In this document: one piece after another, positions 1 through 8,484 of the stretch
Layout of the letters: every line of letters starts with the position of its first letter
How positions within the stretch are numbered: the stretch's first letter is position 1
Assembly (NCBI GenBank): GCA_947494975.1
Contig: CANLXA010000003.1
Span: forward strand, 1 to 64,000
Length of the DNA: 64,000 nt
Reading direction: 5' to 3'
DNA from: an uncultured Roseicyclus sp.
GTDB taxonomy: Bacteria; Pseudomonadota; Alphaproteobacteria; Rhodobacterales; Rhodobacteraceae
Program-made: the position numbers and the translations under genes
The notes under the pieces: model-generated
What the model was told of the DNA's origin: nothing
What the model saw: the letters and a program-made list of their open reading frames with translations, nothing else
Database searches by the model: none

Positions 1-120
<120 letters not shown>

Positions 121-167
121 GCCCGGGCGACGACGTCAGTCGGCGCAATCCCTCAATCCGGGAACGG

Positions 168-908
168 CTAATCCAGCGAATAATCCGGCAACGTGTCGAA
201 GGCCTCGCGCAGCTTCTCGCCCCATCCGATGGAGATATCGGCGAAAAAGGCGTCGTCTGCCTCGATCCTGCGCCGGGGGCCGTGGCGGAACGTGTCGGCC
301 TCGTAGATATGCAGATCAAGCGGCATGCCCACGCTCAGATTGGCCTTCAGGGTCGAATCGAAACTGACCATCAGAAGCTTCACCGCCTCCTCGAACCGCA
401 TCTCCGGGTTGTAGGCGCGCACCAGGATCGGCTTGCCGTATTTCGTCTCGCCGATCTGGAAAAACGGGGTGTCGTCGCAGGCCTCGACAAAATTGCCTTC
501 GGGATAGATCAGGAACATCCGCGGCTCACCGCTCCGCACCTGTCCGCCCAGGATGATCGACGCGCCAAACGGCGAATCGGCCTGCGGCCCGGCAACGCCG
601 CTTTGATCCGCGATCACCTCGCGCAGGGTTTCCCCCACCAGCTTGGCGACCTGGAACATCGACGGCGCCTCCATGATCGACAGCGCGCCGCGATCTTCCG
701 CCGCCACGCTGCGCTCATTCAGCAGGCTCACCACGGCCTGTGTCGTCGCCAGGTTGCCCGCCGTCATGATCGTGATCGACCTCTCGCCCTCCGCCTCCCA
801 CAGGAACATCTTCTTGAACATGCTGATATTGTCGACGCCTGCATTGGTGCGGGTATCCGACATGAACACCAATCCACGGCTCAGTTTCAGCCCAACACAA
901 TAGGTCAT
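168..908 (-). CDS. anbu: Anbu proteasome-type peptidase
   Basis: The 246-residue product belongs to the Anbu family, bacterial relatives of HslV and proteasome beta subunits that form self-compartmentalised N-terminal-nucleophile hydrolases in the cytoplasm. It begins MTYCVGLKLSRG, then GLVFMSDTRTNAGVDNIS, the family's N-terminal strand and Ser-Asp-Thr-Arg loop. I chose the ATG at 908 over the upstream ATG at 923 because it makes Thr2 the second residue, ready to become the N-terminal nucleophile once Met is removed. It is the last gene of a same-strand cluster with a transglutaminase-like protein, an alpha-E protein and a circularly permuted ATP-grasp enzyme, a neighbourhood known for this family. 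The physiological substrate is unknown. An HslV-like role without an unfoldase partner is the main alternative. Confidence 0.88.
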   Translation of the reverse strand: MTYCVGLKLSRGLVFMSDTRTNAGVDNISMFKKMFLWEAEGERSITIMTAGNLATTQAVVSLLNERSVAAEDRGALSIMEAPSMFQVAKLVGETLREVIADQSGVAGPQADSPFGASIILGGQVRSGEPRMFLIYPEGNFVEACDDTPFFQIGETKYGKPILVRAYNPEMRFEEAVKLLMVSFDSTLKANLSVGMPLDLHIYEADTFRHGPRRRIEADDAFFADISIGWGEKLREAFDTLPDYSLD

Positions 909-972
909 GGCCCAATCCCCCAAATGCCGCCGGTCGTTTGCTGCACCTTAGCGCCGGTCGGTTGCGGAAGGC

Positions 973-1776
973 TTACTGCTGCGCAATCTGAATGTCGACG
1001 GACATTGCTTCGCCGGACGCACCGTAATGGATGCCCGCGATCGGGGCGGCCTCCTTGTAATCCAGCCCCGTCGCAACCCGCACATAACGCGGATCGGGCG
1101 AGTAGCCGTTGGAGACGTCGAACCCCACCCATCCCAACCCGTCCACATGGGCCTCGGCCCAAGCGTGGGACGCATCCTGGTGCACGCGATCGCTCATCAT
1201 CAGGTAGCCGGAGACGTAACGCGCCGGGTATCCCATGGCGCGGGCGGCGGCGATGAAGATATGGGCGTGGTCCTGGCATACGCCCGCGCCTTCGCCGATT
1301 GCGGCCTCGGCATCGGTGTCGGACCCGGTGCGCCCGATCACATATGGCACGGCGTCGAGAATACGTGCCGACAGGGCGTGGAGGCGGGGAATATCATCGG
1401 ACTGTTCGTCTTTCAGGCCCTTGATCATGGCGCGCACCCGCGGGCCGGGTCGGGTCAGATCGGTGGAGCGCTGGAAGAACCACAGCGGCGCGAAGCCGCC
1501 ATGTTTGCCCACCATGCCCGCCTTGTCCGACGTCTCCACCGCGCCCGTGCACACAACCTGGATCTCATGGGCGCTGGGGTCGAACGAGACCAGCGACACA
1601 CGGTTCTGGTGGTGGTCGTGAAATTCGGTTTCGATCTGTCCGCCATCGACCTTCATCTGCCAGTCGAGCACCGATTGCCCGGGTCGCGTTTTTGGCGTCA
1701 GGCGGAGCTGTTGCAGCCCGTAGACCGCCGGAGAGTCGAAGCGATAGGTGGTCTTGTGGCTGATTTTCAGTTGCAT
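973..1776 (-). CDS. Transglutaminase-like cysteine peptidase family protein
   Basis: This 267-residue protein has the bacterial transglutaminase N-terminal beta domain (from MQLKISHKTTYRF) followed by a transglutaminase/protease core. The core shows GVCQDHAH (catalytic Cys near residue 166), then ARYVSGYL, and HAWAEAHV with the catalytic His. The Asp is probably the one in GWVGFDVSN. The start at 1776 gives the usual family length; a longer open frame upstream only reads through the neighbouring gene. It lies 8 bases after the alpha-E gene and 64 bases before anbu. Members of this cluster are thought to act together in making or breaking an unidentified peptide-like amide, but that is inference. 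Confidence 0.88.
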   Translation of the reverse strand: MQLKISHKTTYRFDSPAVYGLQQLRLTPKTRPGQSVLDWQMKVDGGQIETEFHDHHQNRVSLVSFDPSAHEIQVVCTGAVETSDKAGMVGKHGGFAPLWFFQRSTDLTRPGPRVRAMIKGLKDEQSDDIPRLHALSARILDAVPYVIGRTGSDTDAEAAIGEGAGVCQDHAHIFIAAARAMGYPARYVSGYLMMSDRVHQDASHAWAEAHVDGLGWVGFDVSNGYSPDPRYVRVATGLDYKEAAPIAGIHYGASGEAMSVDIQIAQQ

Positions 1777-1784
1777 CGTGTCAC

Positions 1785-2726
1785 CTATCCCAGGAACCGG
1801 TAGTCTTGATCGATCTGCGCCCCGAGCCGTCCGATATCGGCCAGGAAACCGGTCAGAAACTCGTGCAGCCCATCCTCGAAGATGCTGTCGATTGTGCCAT
1901 GTTTCAGCTTCGCCTCGATCACATCGATCAGGTCGTGGGACGGCATCCGCCCGCCATAATCCTCCTCCAGATAGGTGAGGTTGCCGGCCACCTTGCTGAT
2001 CGCGAAGTTGAGCGACCGGGGCATCCGCCGATCGAAGATCAGGAATTCCGCGATGCCCTTGGGTGTCACCTCGCCCTGGGTCAGCCAGCGATAGGAGCGC
2101 TGGCCCGCGACGGAGCGCAGGATCGTTTCCCATTGCACATTGTCCAGCGACGACCCGATCTGCGTGACCGAGGGAAGCAGCACGTAATACTTCACGTCCA
2201 GGATCCGCGCCGTGTTGTCGGCCCGTTCCAGGAATGTGCCGATCCGGCAGAAATCGAAAGCATCGTTGCGCAGCATGGTGCCAAGCATGGCGCCGCGCAC
2301 AAGGGCCGTTTGCTGGCGGATCGTGGCGAGGACCTGCGGCAGATCCCGGATTCTGACCGGGCGGGCGAGGGTGTCTTTGATGATCATGTAGCCGTCGTTG
2401 ACGGCCTCCCACACTTCCCGCGTCAGGTGGGTGCGCGTCAGCCGTGCGTTTTGCCGCGCCGCCGAAATCGCCGTCAGGACGGAAGACGGATTGGTCTCGT
2501 CGCGCAGCAGGAAATCGATCGCCTTGCCCTGGTCGATATCGCCGTGCAGCTGCGTGTAGATCTGATCGACCGCGGCCGTTTGCAGCACCGATGTCCATTC
2601 GTCATCGGTGCCGTCGGCGCGCGTCAGCGCGATGCGAAAGCCGGTTTCCACCAGCCGCGCGGTGTTTTCGGACCGTTCGAGATAGCGGAACAACCAATAG
2701 AGCCCGCCTGCTGTCTTGCCGAGCAT
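1785..2726 (-). CDS. Alpha-E domain-containing protein
   Basis: The 313-residue protein starts MLGKTAGGLYWLFRYLERSE, the hallmark N-terminus of the alpha-E (COG2307) family of all-helical proteins. It is predicted soluble with no signal peptide. Members are almost always adjacent to a circularly permuted ATP-grasp protein, as here: that gene ends one base before this one begins. Function is not established; a partner or regulatory role for the ATP-grasp ligase is plausible. Length is normal for the family. Confidence 0.9.
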   Translation of the reverse strand: MLGKTAGGLYWLFRYLERSENTARLVETGFRIALTRADGTDDEWTSVLQTAAVDQIYTQLHGDIDQGKAIDFLLRDETNPSSVLTAISAARQNARLTRTHLTREVWEAVNDGYMIIKDTLARPVRIRDLPQVLATIRQQTALVRGAMLGTMLRNDAFDFCRIGTFLERADNTARILDVKYYVLLPSVTQIGSSLDNVQWETILRSVAGQRSYRWLTQGEVTPKGIAEFLIFDRRMPRSLNFAISKVAGNLTYLEEDYGGRMPSHDLIDVIEAKLKHGTIDSIFEDGLHEFLTGFLADIGRLGAQIDQDYRFLG

Positions 2727-2727
2727 A

Positions 2728-4155
2728 TCAGTCCTCCAATACCCAAGTGTCTTTGGTGCCGCCGCCTTGCGACGAGTTCACCACCAGCGATCCGGCCTTG
2801 AGCGCCACGCGGGTCAGCCCGCCGGGCGTGAGGGTGATCTTGTCGGGGGACATCAGGGCGAAGGGCCGCAGATCCACATGGCGCGGTGCCAAGCCCTTGG
2901 ACGTCAGGATCGGGCAGGTGCTCAGCGCCAGCGTGGGTTGCGCGATGTAGTTGGAGGGTCTGGCCTCAAGCTTCTTGCGGAATTCGGCGATCTCCTTCTT
3001 GGAGGCCGCCGGGCCCACCAGCATGCCGTAGCCGCCGGACCCGTGGACCTCTTTCACCACCAGCTCGGACAGGTGATCGAGCACGTATTTGAGCGAGTCC
3101 GCCTCGGAACAGCGCCAGGTGGGCACGTTCTGAAGGATCGCCTTTTCGCCCGTATAGAACTCAACGATATCGGGCATATAGCTGTAGATCGCCTTGTCGT
3201 CCGAAATCCCCGTGCCGGGGGCGTTGGCGATGGTGATGCCGCCCGCGCGGTAGACATCCATGATGCCCGGCACGCCCAACATCGAGTCGGGGTTGAAATT
3301 CAGCGGGTCGAGGAAATCGTCATCCACCCGGCGGTAGATTACGTCGATGGGCTGATAGCCGCGCGTGGTGCGCATGGCGATGCGGCCGTCCACGACGCGA
3401 AGATCATGGCCCTCGACCAGTTCCACGCCCATCTGATCGGCCAGAAACGCATGTTCGAAATAGGCCGAGTTGTGGATGCCGGGGGTGAGAACGGCTACGG
3501 TCGCCTTGCCGTCACAGGCCTGCGGCGCGCAGGCCGCGAGCGAGCGGCGCAGATCCGCGGGGTAATTCTGAACCGGTTGCACCTTGATGCGCGAAAACAG
3601 TTCCGGGAACATCTGCAGCATGGTCTCGCGGTTTTCGAGCATGTAGCTCACGCCCGACGGCGTGCGGGCATTGTCCTCGAGCACGAAGAATTCATCTTCG
3701 CCGGTGCGCACGAGGTCTGTGCCGACGATATGCGTATAGACCCCGCCCGGCGGCGAGACGCCGATCATCTGCGGCAGGAAGGCCTCGTTCCGGTCGATCA
3801 ACTCGCGCGGCACCCGGCCCGCGCGCAGGATCTCCTGCCGGTGATAGATATCATAGAGGAAGGCGTTGACCGCGCGCACACGTTGTTCGATGCCCTTGGT
3901 CAGCTTCGTCCATTCGCGCCCCGAAATGATGCGCGGCACGATATCGAACGGGATCAGCCGCTCATCGGCCTCCGCCTGCCCATACACGTTGAACGTGATG
4001 CCGGTACGCCGGAAGAAGGCCTCGGCCTGGGCCGATTTCTTGCGCAGATCTTCCAGATCTTCGCCCTGAAACCAGGTGTCGTAGGGGTCGTAACAGGGCC
4101 GCGCCGCCTCCGCGCCACCGGTCATTTCGTCGAAAAACTGAGATTGTTCGCTCAT
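2728..4155 (-). CDS. Circularly permuted type 2 ATP-grasp protein
   Basis: This is a 475-residue member of the circularly permuted ATP-grasp family (COG2308). Diagnostic segments are YDPYDTWFQGEDLEDL near the N-terminus, LRAGRVPRELIDRNEAFLPQ, DLVRTGEDEFFVLEDNARTPSG with the metal-binding acidic residues, and GSGGYGMLVGP as the glycine-rich ATP loop. Such enzymes form amide bonds using ATP, but the substrate here is unknown. A clear Shine-Dalgarno sequence GGAGG lies 5 bases upstream of the ATG. It is the first gene of the four-gene Anbu cluster. Confidence 0.9.
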   Translation of the reverse strand: MSEQSQFFDEMTGGAEAARPCYDPYDTWFQGEDLEDLRKKSAQAEAFFRRTGITFNVYGQAEADERLIPFDIVPRIISGREWTKLTKGIEQRVRAVNAFLYDIYHRQEILRAGRVPRELIDRNEAFLPQMIGVSPPGGVYTHIVGTDLVRTGEDEFFVLEDNARTPSGVSYMLENRETMLQMFPELFSRIKVQPVQNYPADLRRSLAACAPQACDGKATVAVLTPGIHNSAYFEHAFLADQMGVELVEGHDLRVVDGRIAMRTTRGYQPIDVIYRRVDDDFLDPLNFNPDSMLGVPGIMDVYRAGGITIANAPGTGISDDKAIYSYMPDIVEFYTGEKAILQNVPTWRCSEADSLKYVLDHLSELVVKEVHGSGGYGMLVGPAASKKEIAEFRKKLEARPSNYIAQPTLALSTCPILTSKGLAPRHVDLRPFALMSPDKITLTPGGLTRVALKAGSLVVNSSQGGGTKDTWVLED

Positions 4156-4198
4156 GTCACCTCCAAGCCCCTGAGCCTAACAGATGAAGCGTTGAGCG

Positions 4199-4223
4199 AA
4201 AGGGCCAGCTTTTTCGGCCCTTT
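4199..4223 (-). terminator. Possible terminator after dtd
   Basis: A perfect 8-bp inverted repeat (AAAGGGCC / GGCCCTTT) with a 9-base loop lies 46 bases beyond the dtd stop and upstream of the ATP-grasp start. The A/T ends of the stem supply only a short U run, so efficiency is uncertain. Confidence 0.4.
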
Positions 4224-4268
4224 AAACAGGGGTTTGGGCGGTTTGTGCTTAAGAAATAGGCGGAATGG

Positions 4269-4706
4269 TCACGCGTCCAGCCAGATCGTGACGGGGCCGT
4301 CGTTTACAAGGCTCACGGCCATGTCCGCGCCGAACTGGCCGGTTTCCACCACGGGGCCAAGGGCGCGCAGGGCCTCGGCGAAGTGGAGATAGAGCGCTTC
4401 GCCGTCCGTGGGCGCGGCGGCGGAGGAGAAGCCGGGCCGGTTGCCGCGGGACGTATCGGCGGCCAATGTGAACTGGCTGACAACAAGGGCGCCGCCGCCG
4501 ACATCCAGAAGCGAGCGGTTCATCTTGCCCGCATCGTCCTTGAAAATCCGCAGCTTGGCGATCTTGGCGGCCAGCGCTTCGGCCTCGGCCTCCGTATCAC
4601 CCTGCATGGCACAGACGAGGATCAGCAGGCCCGGCCCGGTTTGCCCGATCAGCGCGCCGCCCACATCAACCCTGGCCGCGCTGACCCGCTGGATCAGGGC
4701 CCTCAC
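4269..4706 (-). CDS. dtd: D-aminoacyl-tRNA deacylase
   Basis: The 145-residue protein hydrolyses D-aminoacyl-tRNAs (and Gly-tRNA-Ala) in the cytoplasm, protecting translation from D-amino acids. It begins [15 protein letters not shown] and contains the SQFTLAAD active-site motif and the [10 protein letters not shown]-terminus with the Gly-cis-Pro loop (NDGPVT). Length and motifs match the family exactly. Its start overlaps the sugar kinase stop by 4 bases (ATGA), so the two are translationally coupled. Confidence 0.95.
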   Translation of the reverse strand: MRALIQRVSAARVDVGGALIGQTGPGLLILVCAMQGDTEAEAEALAAKIAKLRIFKDDAGKMNRSLLDVGGGALVVSQFTLAADTSRGNRPGFSSAAAPTDGEALYLHFAEALRALGPVVETGQFGADMAVSLVNDGPVTIWLDA

Positions 4707-5626
4707 AGCTCGTCGCGGCGCGGCGGGTTGGCCCCGGCCCGGGTGACGGTGATGGCAGCCGCCTTCACACCCAGCGTCATCGCCTCGCGCAGAGTGTCTT
4801 CGCTCAGACCCTGGGTCAGCAACCGCTTTTCCAGCGCGCCCGCATCGGCCAGCCCGGCCAGCACGCCTGCATTGAACGTGTCCCCGGCGCCGACCGTGTC
4901 GACGACCTGAACGGTCTCGGCGTCGATGTGCAATTCGCCCTGCGCGTGAAAGCCTGTGACGCCACTGGCGCCCTGCGTCACCAGCACCAGAGACGGCCCC
5001 TTCACCATCAGTTTTTCGGCCAGAGCCGGCAGGCTTTCATCCCCCAGAAGCCAGCGCAGATCATCATCCGAGGCTTTCACGATATCCGCATGGGCTAGCA
5101 TGTGATCCATCCGGGCCCGGAACCGGCCCTCATCCTTGATGAAATCGGGGCGGATATTGGGATCGAGCATGGTGACATGGGTCTCATGCGCGCGGGTCGC
5201 CAGCGCGGCATAGGCATCGGCGCAAGGCTCCACAGCCAGGGAAATGCCCCCGAAGAAGCAGGCCCGGGTCGCCTCGGGGATGGCGGGCAGATCCGCCTCG
5301 GTCAGCATCCGCCCGGCGGTGTTCTCATCATAGAAGGCATAGCTGGCCTGCCCGTCAGTGAGGGTCACGAAGGCGAGCGTGGTGGGCCGGTCGCTGCGAT
5401 GCGCGAGGGTCGAGCCCACGCCATTGGCCATCAGAACCCCTGCCAGCCGCTCTCCGAACAGATCGGTGGAGAGGCCGGTGAAGAACTCCGTCGGATGGCC
5501 AAGGCGCGACAGGGCCACGGCGGTGTTGAACACCGAGCCGCCGGGATAGGGCGCAAAGGCCGCTTCGCCCGCCTCGGTCTGGCGGGGCAGCATATCAATC
5601 AGGGCTTCGCCTGCGCACAGGATCAT
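4703..5626 (-). CDS. PfkB-family carbohydrate kinase (fructokinase-like)
   Basis: This 307-residue ribokinase/PfkB-family kinase begins [16 protein letters not shown] and has the N-terminal signature [15 protein letters not shown]. The C-terminal signature [17 protein letters not shown] contains the catalytic Asp (second D of GAGD). The EALIDM start resembles fructokinases, so fructose is a reasonable guess, but substrate cannot be fixed from sequence. The ATG at 5626 is followed by dtd in the same transcript. A LacI-like operator sits 39 bases upstream, which would fit control by sugar availability. No LacI regulator or sugar transporter is adjacent. Confidence 0.88.
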   Translation of the reverse strand: MILCAGEALIDMLPRQTEAGEAAFAPYPGGSVFNTAVALSRLGHPTEFFTGLSTDLFGERLAGVLMANGVGSTLAHRSDRPTTLAFVTLTDGQASYAFYDENTAGRMLTEADLPAIPEATRACFFGGISLAVEPCADAYAALATRAHETHVTMLDPNIRPDFIKDEGRFRARMDHMLAHADIVKASDDDLRWLLGDESLPALAEKLMVKGPSLVLVTQGASGVTGFHAQGELHIDAETVQVVDTVGAGDTFNAGVLAGLADAGALEKRLLTQGLSEDTLREAMTLGVKAAAITVTRAGANPPRRDEL

Positions 5627-5664
5627 GGGACGGCCTCATCGTGGCGGGTTTCACACTGCGGTAG

Positions 5665-5678
5665 TGGTAGCGCTCACA
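5665..5678. promoter_or_regulatory. Candidate LacI-type operator upstream of sugar kinase
   Basis: TGGTAGCGCTCACA contains the AGCGCT core flanked by TG...CA, the symmetric arrangement typical of LacI/GalR-family operators. It lies 39 bases upstream of the kinase ATG. Only one copy is seen and the outer bases are not fully symmetric, so this is a prediction. Confidence 0.35.
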
Positions 5679-5724
5679 TATCGGGGTGAAAAGCCCCAAC
5701 CGGCATCCGGCCAGTCGCCGATCC

Positions 5725-6852
5725 TCAGCTATCCATCACCTCAAGGCCATAGAATACCGCAACTGCCAGGATAATCGCGCCAATGACGGCGAGCGCGATC
5801 TTGCCCCAGCTATAGGGTCGCTCGCCCTGCACCTTGCCAGTTTGTGCGTTGACTACGAAGCGGAAGCTCTTGCCGCGGTATTTGTAGGCCGCGATCCAGA
5901 CCGGCAGGAGGATGTGCTTGAACGTGACAGCATCGACATGGGTGTTCATCGCATCGATCTTCTGGGCGTCGCCGCCGATATCGCGGCGGATATCGCGCTG
6001 GATCTGCGCATTCATGATCTGACGTGCCTCGACCATGCCTTCGTCAAGCTCCACCGTATAGCCCTCGGCGCGGAAGCCCGACAGGAATTCAGGCTTGTAT
6101 TCGGCCAGCGCGCTCAGATCCCAGGGCGCCAGCGCATCGGTATAGCGCTTCGGCAGGGATCTGGAGGCGAGCACAAGAATATCGTCGAAGAACCGGCTGA
6201 CCCGGCCCGAGACGCGGGCCCATCGGATGCGGCGTTCTTGCCGGGATTTGCCGTCCGGGCCCTTGACGGTGACGTAATAGGCCGTGCCGCGCTGGCCGCG
6301 ATAGGTGGTGTCGGTATCGGCATCATAGGTCCAGTACGGCACGTAGATGCCATCGAGCGTGCGGCCCTGGCGGGCATAATCCTTCAGCCCGCCCGGCGCG
6401 AACCACAGGCGACCGAGCCAATCGTTCATGGCCTTGTGCGCCTCGCGCTCGGTCAACTGGAACGGGATCAGGCCCTTGGGTTTGATGTGGCGATGGGTGC
6501 CGGTATCGGTGACAACCGGCGTGGCGCAGAACGGGCATTCCTGCGAATGGGTATCGGCATCGAACTGCACCTGCGCGCCGCAAGACGGACATTGCGAGAC
6601 GCGGGTTTCCTCGATCTCCAGGCCGTCCGTCTGACCGCGCAAGGCTGCTTCGAAATCGTTTTCGACCAGCCCTTCGCCACCGCCCCAGGGGCCATCGGCC
6701 ACGTCGATGGCTTCCTCGTTGCCGCAATGATCGCACACCATTTTGCCTTCGGTCGGCGCATAGCGCATGTCCGACCCGCAATTGGAGCACGGAAAGCGGT
6801 GTTCATCTTCGGGGCGGGCGTCTTCTTCTCTTTGGTCGAACGTGTCGGACAT
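5725..6852 (-). CDS. Zinc-ribbon protein with C-terminal membrane anchor
   Basis: The 375-residue protein has two zinc ribbons near the N-terminus: CSNCGSDM with CDHCGN, and CPSCGAQ with CPFCATP. A long domain follows with YVPYWTYDADT and ILLPVWIAAYKYRGK. One transmembrane helix lies near residues 350-368 (IALAVIGAIILAVAVFYGL). Homologues are often misannotated as primosomal protein N' because of the zinc ribbons, but there is no helicase domain. I chose the ATG at 6852; upstream in-frame sequence belongs to other genes. The protein is probably anchored in the inner membrane facing the cytoplasm. Function unknown. Confidence 0.75.
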   Translation of the reverse strand: MSDTFDQREEDARPEDEHRFPCSNCGSDMRYAPTEGKMVCDHCGNEEAIDVADGPWGGGEGLVENDFEAALRGQTDGLEIEETRVSQCPSCGAQVQFDADTHSQECPFCATPVVTDTGTHRHIKPKGLIPFQLTEREAHKAMNDWLGRLWFAPGGLKDYARQGRTLDGIYVPYWTYDADTDTTYRGQRGTAYYVTVKGPDGKSRQERRIRWARVSGRVSRFFDDILVLASRSLPKRYTDALAPWDLSALAEYKPEFLSGFRAEGYTVELDEGMVEARQIMNAQIQRDIRRDIGGDAQKIDAMNTHVDAVTFKHILLPVWIAAYKYRGKSFRFVVNAQTGKVQGERPYSWGKIALAVIGAIILAVAVFYGLEVMDS

Positions 6853-6944
6853 GGGAGGGGGGTTCCGGGCGCGGCTTGAGTGATGCGGCATAGTCCCGTG
6901 CCTTGGCCGGAGGTTCAAGCAGGGAAAACCGGAAAGCGCGGGGA

Positions 6945-7520
6945 TCAGAGGAACCGGTGCAGAACTTTCGGGGCCATGATCCGCAACGCGTTGTCGCGCA
7001 GCCGCAGGTGCCGCCAGATATGAAAGCCGGCATGGGCCACGACGATCAGGCCGAGTGCATAGAACTGGTAGACATGGATCCATGACACGATGGCGTGGGC
7101 CTGGGGCAGGTTCAGGGGCGGCGCAATGGGCAGAACGCCCCCGGCCTCCAGCAAGACCGCAGAGGTGAGGCCCAGGCCGAATCCCGTCAGGGCCACCAGA
7201 AACAGCCCCCAGATCAGCGTCTTGTGCAAGATCGGATGCACCCTGCGGGCCGTTTGGGGCAGCTTTGGCCCGGGCCGCGAGGCAAGCCCGGCGCGCAGGT
7301 GCGATCCGGTCCAGATCAGCGCCAGGGTCACGAAGATCAGCCCGTTGATCGAGTGAAGCTGAAACCAGCCCGGCCCCATGCGACGCAGGGCATCGGGATC
7401 GGCAAACATGAACCAGACAAAGAACGGCACGATGCCCCAATGCAGCGCCTTGAGGAACGTGCGCCGATGCGGAAGGCGCAAACGGGGCAGGCGGAAACCG
7501 GGCGTGCTGATATCGGACAT
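6945..7520 (-). CDS. Cytochrome b561 family protein
   Basis: This 191-residue membrane protein has four predicted helices and histidines placed as in di-haem cytochrome b561/Ni-Fe-hydrogenase b-type subunits: LHWGIVPFF, FQLHSINGLIF, IVSWIHVYQFYALGLIVVAHAGFHIWRHL. It probably shuttles electrons in the inner membrane between quinone and a periplasmic or membrane partner, which is not evident nearby. The ATG at 7520 gives the family's usual length; a longer frame exists but carries unrelated low-complexity residues. Confidence 0.75.
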   Translation of the reverse strand: MSDISTPGFRLPRLRLPHRRTFLKALHWGIVPFFVWFMFADPDALRRMGPGWFQLHSINGLIFVTLALIWTGSHLRAGLASRPGPKLPQTARRVHPILHKTLIWGLFLVALTGFGLGLTSAVLLEAGGVLPIAPPLNLPQAHAIVSWIHVYQFYALGLIVVAHAGFHIWRHLRLRDNALRIMAPKVLHRFL

Positions 7521-7687
7521 CAATGGGCCTTTCTGCCCGGCAAGGTAGGGCGGCAGGTGGATGACGCAAAGTAACATCTGCGCGCGTCCGGACCGGCTGT
7601 GCCACGTGCCGGTTGCCGCGCGTGGTTGCGCCCGGCGGCAAACGGGGGAAGGGTGCCGCGAGAGACCTTTCGTGCGGAGAACGGGAT

Positions 7688-8107
7688 ATGATTTCACTGG
7701 AACAGGCGCGGACGATGATTGCCGTGGCGCGGCAAACGGGCCGGGACATGGGCCTGAAGCCGCTCTCGGTCGTGGTGCTGGATGCGGGCGGCCATGTGTT
7801 GGCCTTCGAGCGGGAGGACGGGGCCGCGCCGGGGCGGTTCGAGATCGCCCAGGGCAAGGCCTATGGCGCGGTGATGCTGGGAATGCCGGGCAGCGCGCAG
7901 ATGGCGCGGGCCGAGGCGCAGGCCTATTTCATGGCCGCCTTGAACGGCGTCTACGGTGGCAAGGTTATCCCCGTGCCCGGCGGCGTTCTGGTGATGGAGG
8001 GCGGCACGGTGGTGGGCGCGGTGGGCGTCACCGGCGATACGTCCGACAATGATGCCGCCGCTGCCGTCGCGGGCATCGAAGCGGCCGGGCTGGAGGCCAG
8101 CGCATGA
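7688..8107 (+). CDS. GlcG/HbpS-like heme-binding family protein
   Basis: The 139-residue product fits the GlcG/HbpS (DUF336) family: MISLEQARTMIAVA at the start, a central SVVVLDAGGHVLAFERED strand-loop, and the C-terminal GGVLVMEGGTVVGAVGVTG. Proteins of this fold bind small ligands, and in HbpS haem, but individual roles are poorly known. I start at the ATG at 7688 rather than an upstream ATG at 7613, because homology begins there. Its stop overlaps the next gene's start by 4 bases, suggesting coupled expression with the RidA-like protein. Confidence 0.8.
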   Translation: MISLEQARTMIAVARQTGRDMGLKPLSVVVLDAGGHVLAFEREDGAAPGRFEIAQGKAYGAVMLGMPGSAQMARAEAQAYFMAALNGVYGGKVIPVPGGVLVMEGGTVVGAVGVTGDTSDNDAAAAVAGIEAAGLEASA

Positions 8108-8484
8108 AGCGGCTGATCTCATCCGGCTCCGAGTTCGAGCGGCAGATCGGTTATTCCCGCGCCGTGGTGCAGGATGGCTGGGTTTTCGTCGCTGGGACAA
8201 CCGGCTTCGACTACGAGACGATGGAAATCGACGAGGATGTCCGGGCCCAGGCCGAGCAGACATTTCGCAACATTGCCGCCGCGCTGGACGAGGCGGGCGC
8301 GGCGATGCGGGATGTGGTGCGGGTCACCTACATGTTGCTCGATCCGGACCTGTGGGAGGCCTGCTGGCCCGTCACCCGCGCGTGGCTGGGAGAGGCGGGG
8401 CCAGCGGCCACGATGATGGTGGTGGGCCTGCAGGACCCGCGCATGAAGATCGAGATCGAGGTGACCGCGAAGCTTCCGGCCTAG
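8104..8484 (+). CDS. RidA/YjgF family protein
   Basis: This 126-residue protein has the Rid-family fold: VFVAGTTGFDYETMEI, QAEQTFRNIAAALDEAGA, MRDVVRVTYMLLD, and a C-terminal KIEIEVTA strand. Classical RidA deaminates reactive enamine/imine intermediates using an arginine. The Arg in LQDPRMKIEIE may serve, but this copy is divergent and belongs to a less characterised Rid subgroup. It is coupled to the GlcG-like gene (4-base overlap) and converges on the P450 gene, with stops overlapping by 4 bases. Confidence 0.85.
   Translation: MKRLISSGSEFERQIGYSRAVVQDGWVFVAGTTGFDYETMEIDEDVRAQAEQTFRNIAAALDEAGAAMRDVVRVTYMLLDPDLWEACWPVTRAWLGEAGPAATMMVVGLQDPRMKIEIEVTAKLPA

Noticed and set aside
1777-2598. 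N-terminal extension that would fuse another frame to the transglutaminase-like protein
   Set aside because: The extension is the out-of-frame reading of the alpha-E gene; family homology starts at the ATG at 1776.
2716-4392. Long plus-strand open frame (558 codons) opposite the ATP-grasp gene
   Set aside because: It is the antisense shadow of a clear family member; the translation is His/Arg-rich without domains and has no ribosome-binding site.
6853-7857. Extension of the zinc-ribbon protein to 710 residues
   Set aside because: The extra N-terminal part is an alternate-frame reading of the cytochrome b561 gene and the region beyond it.
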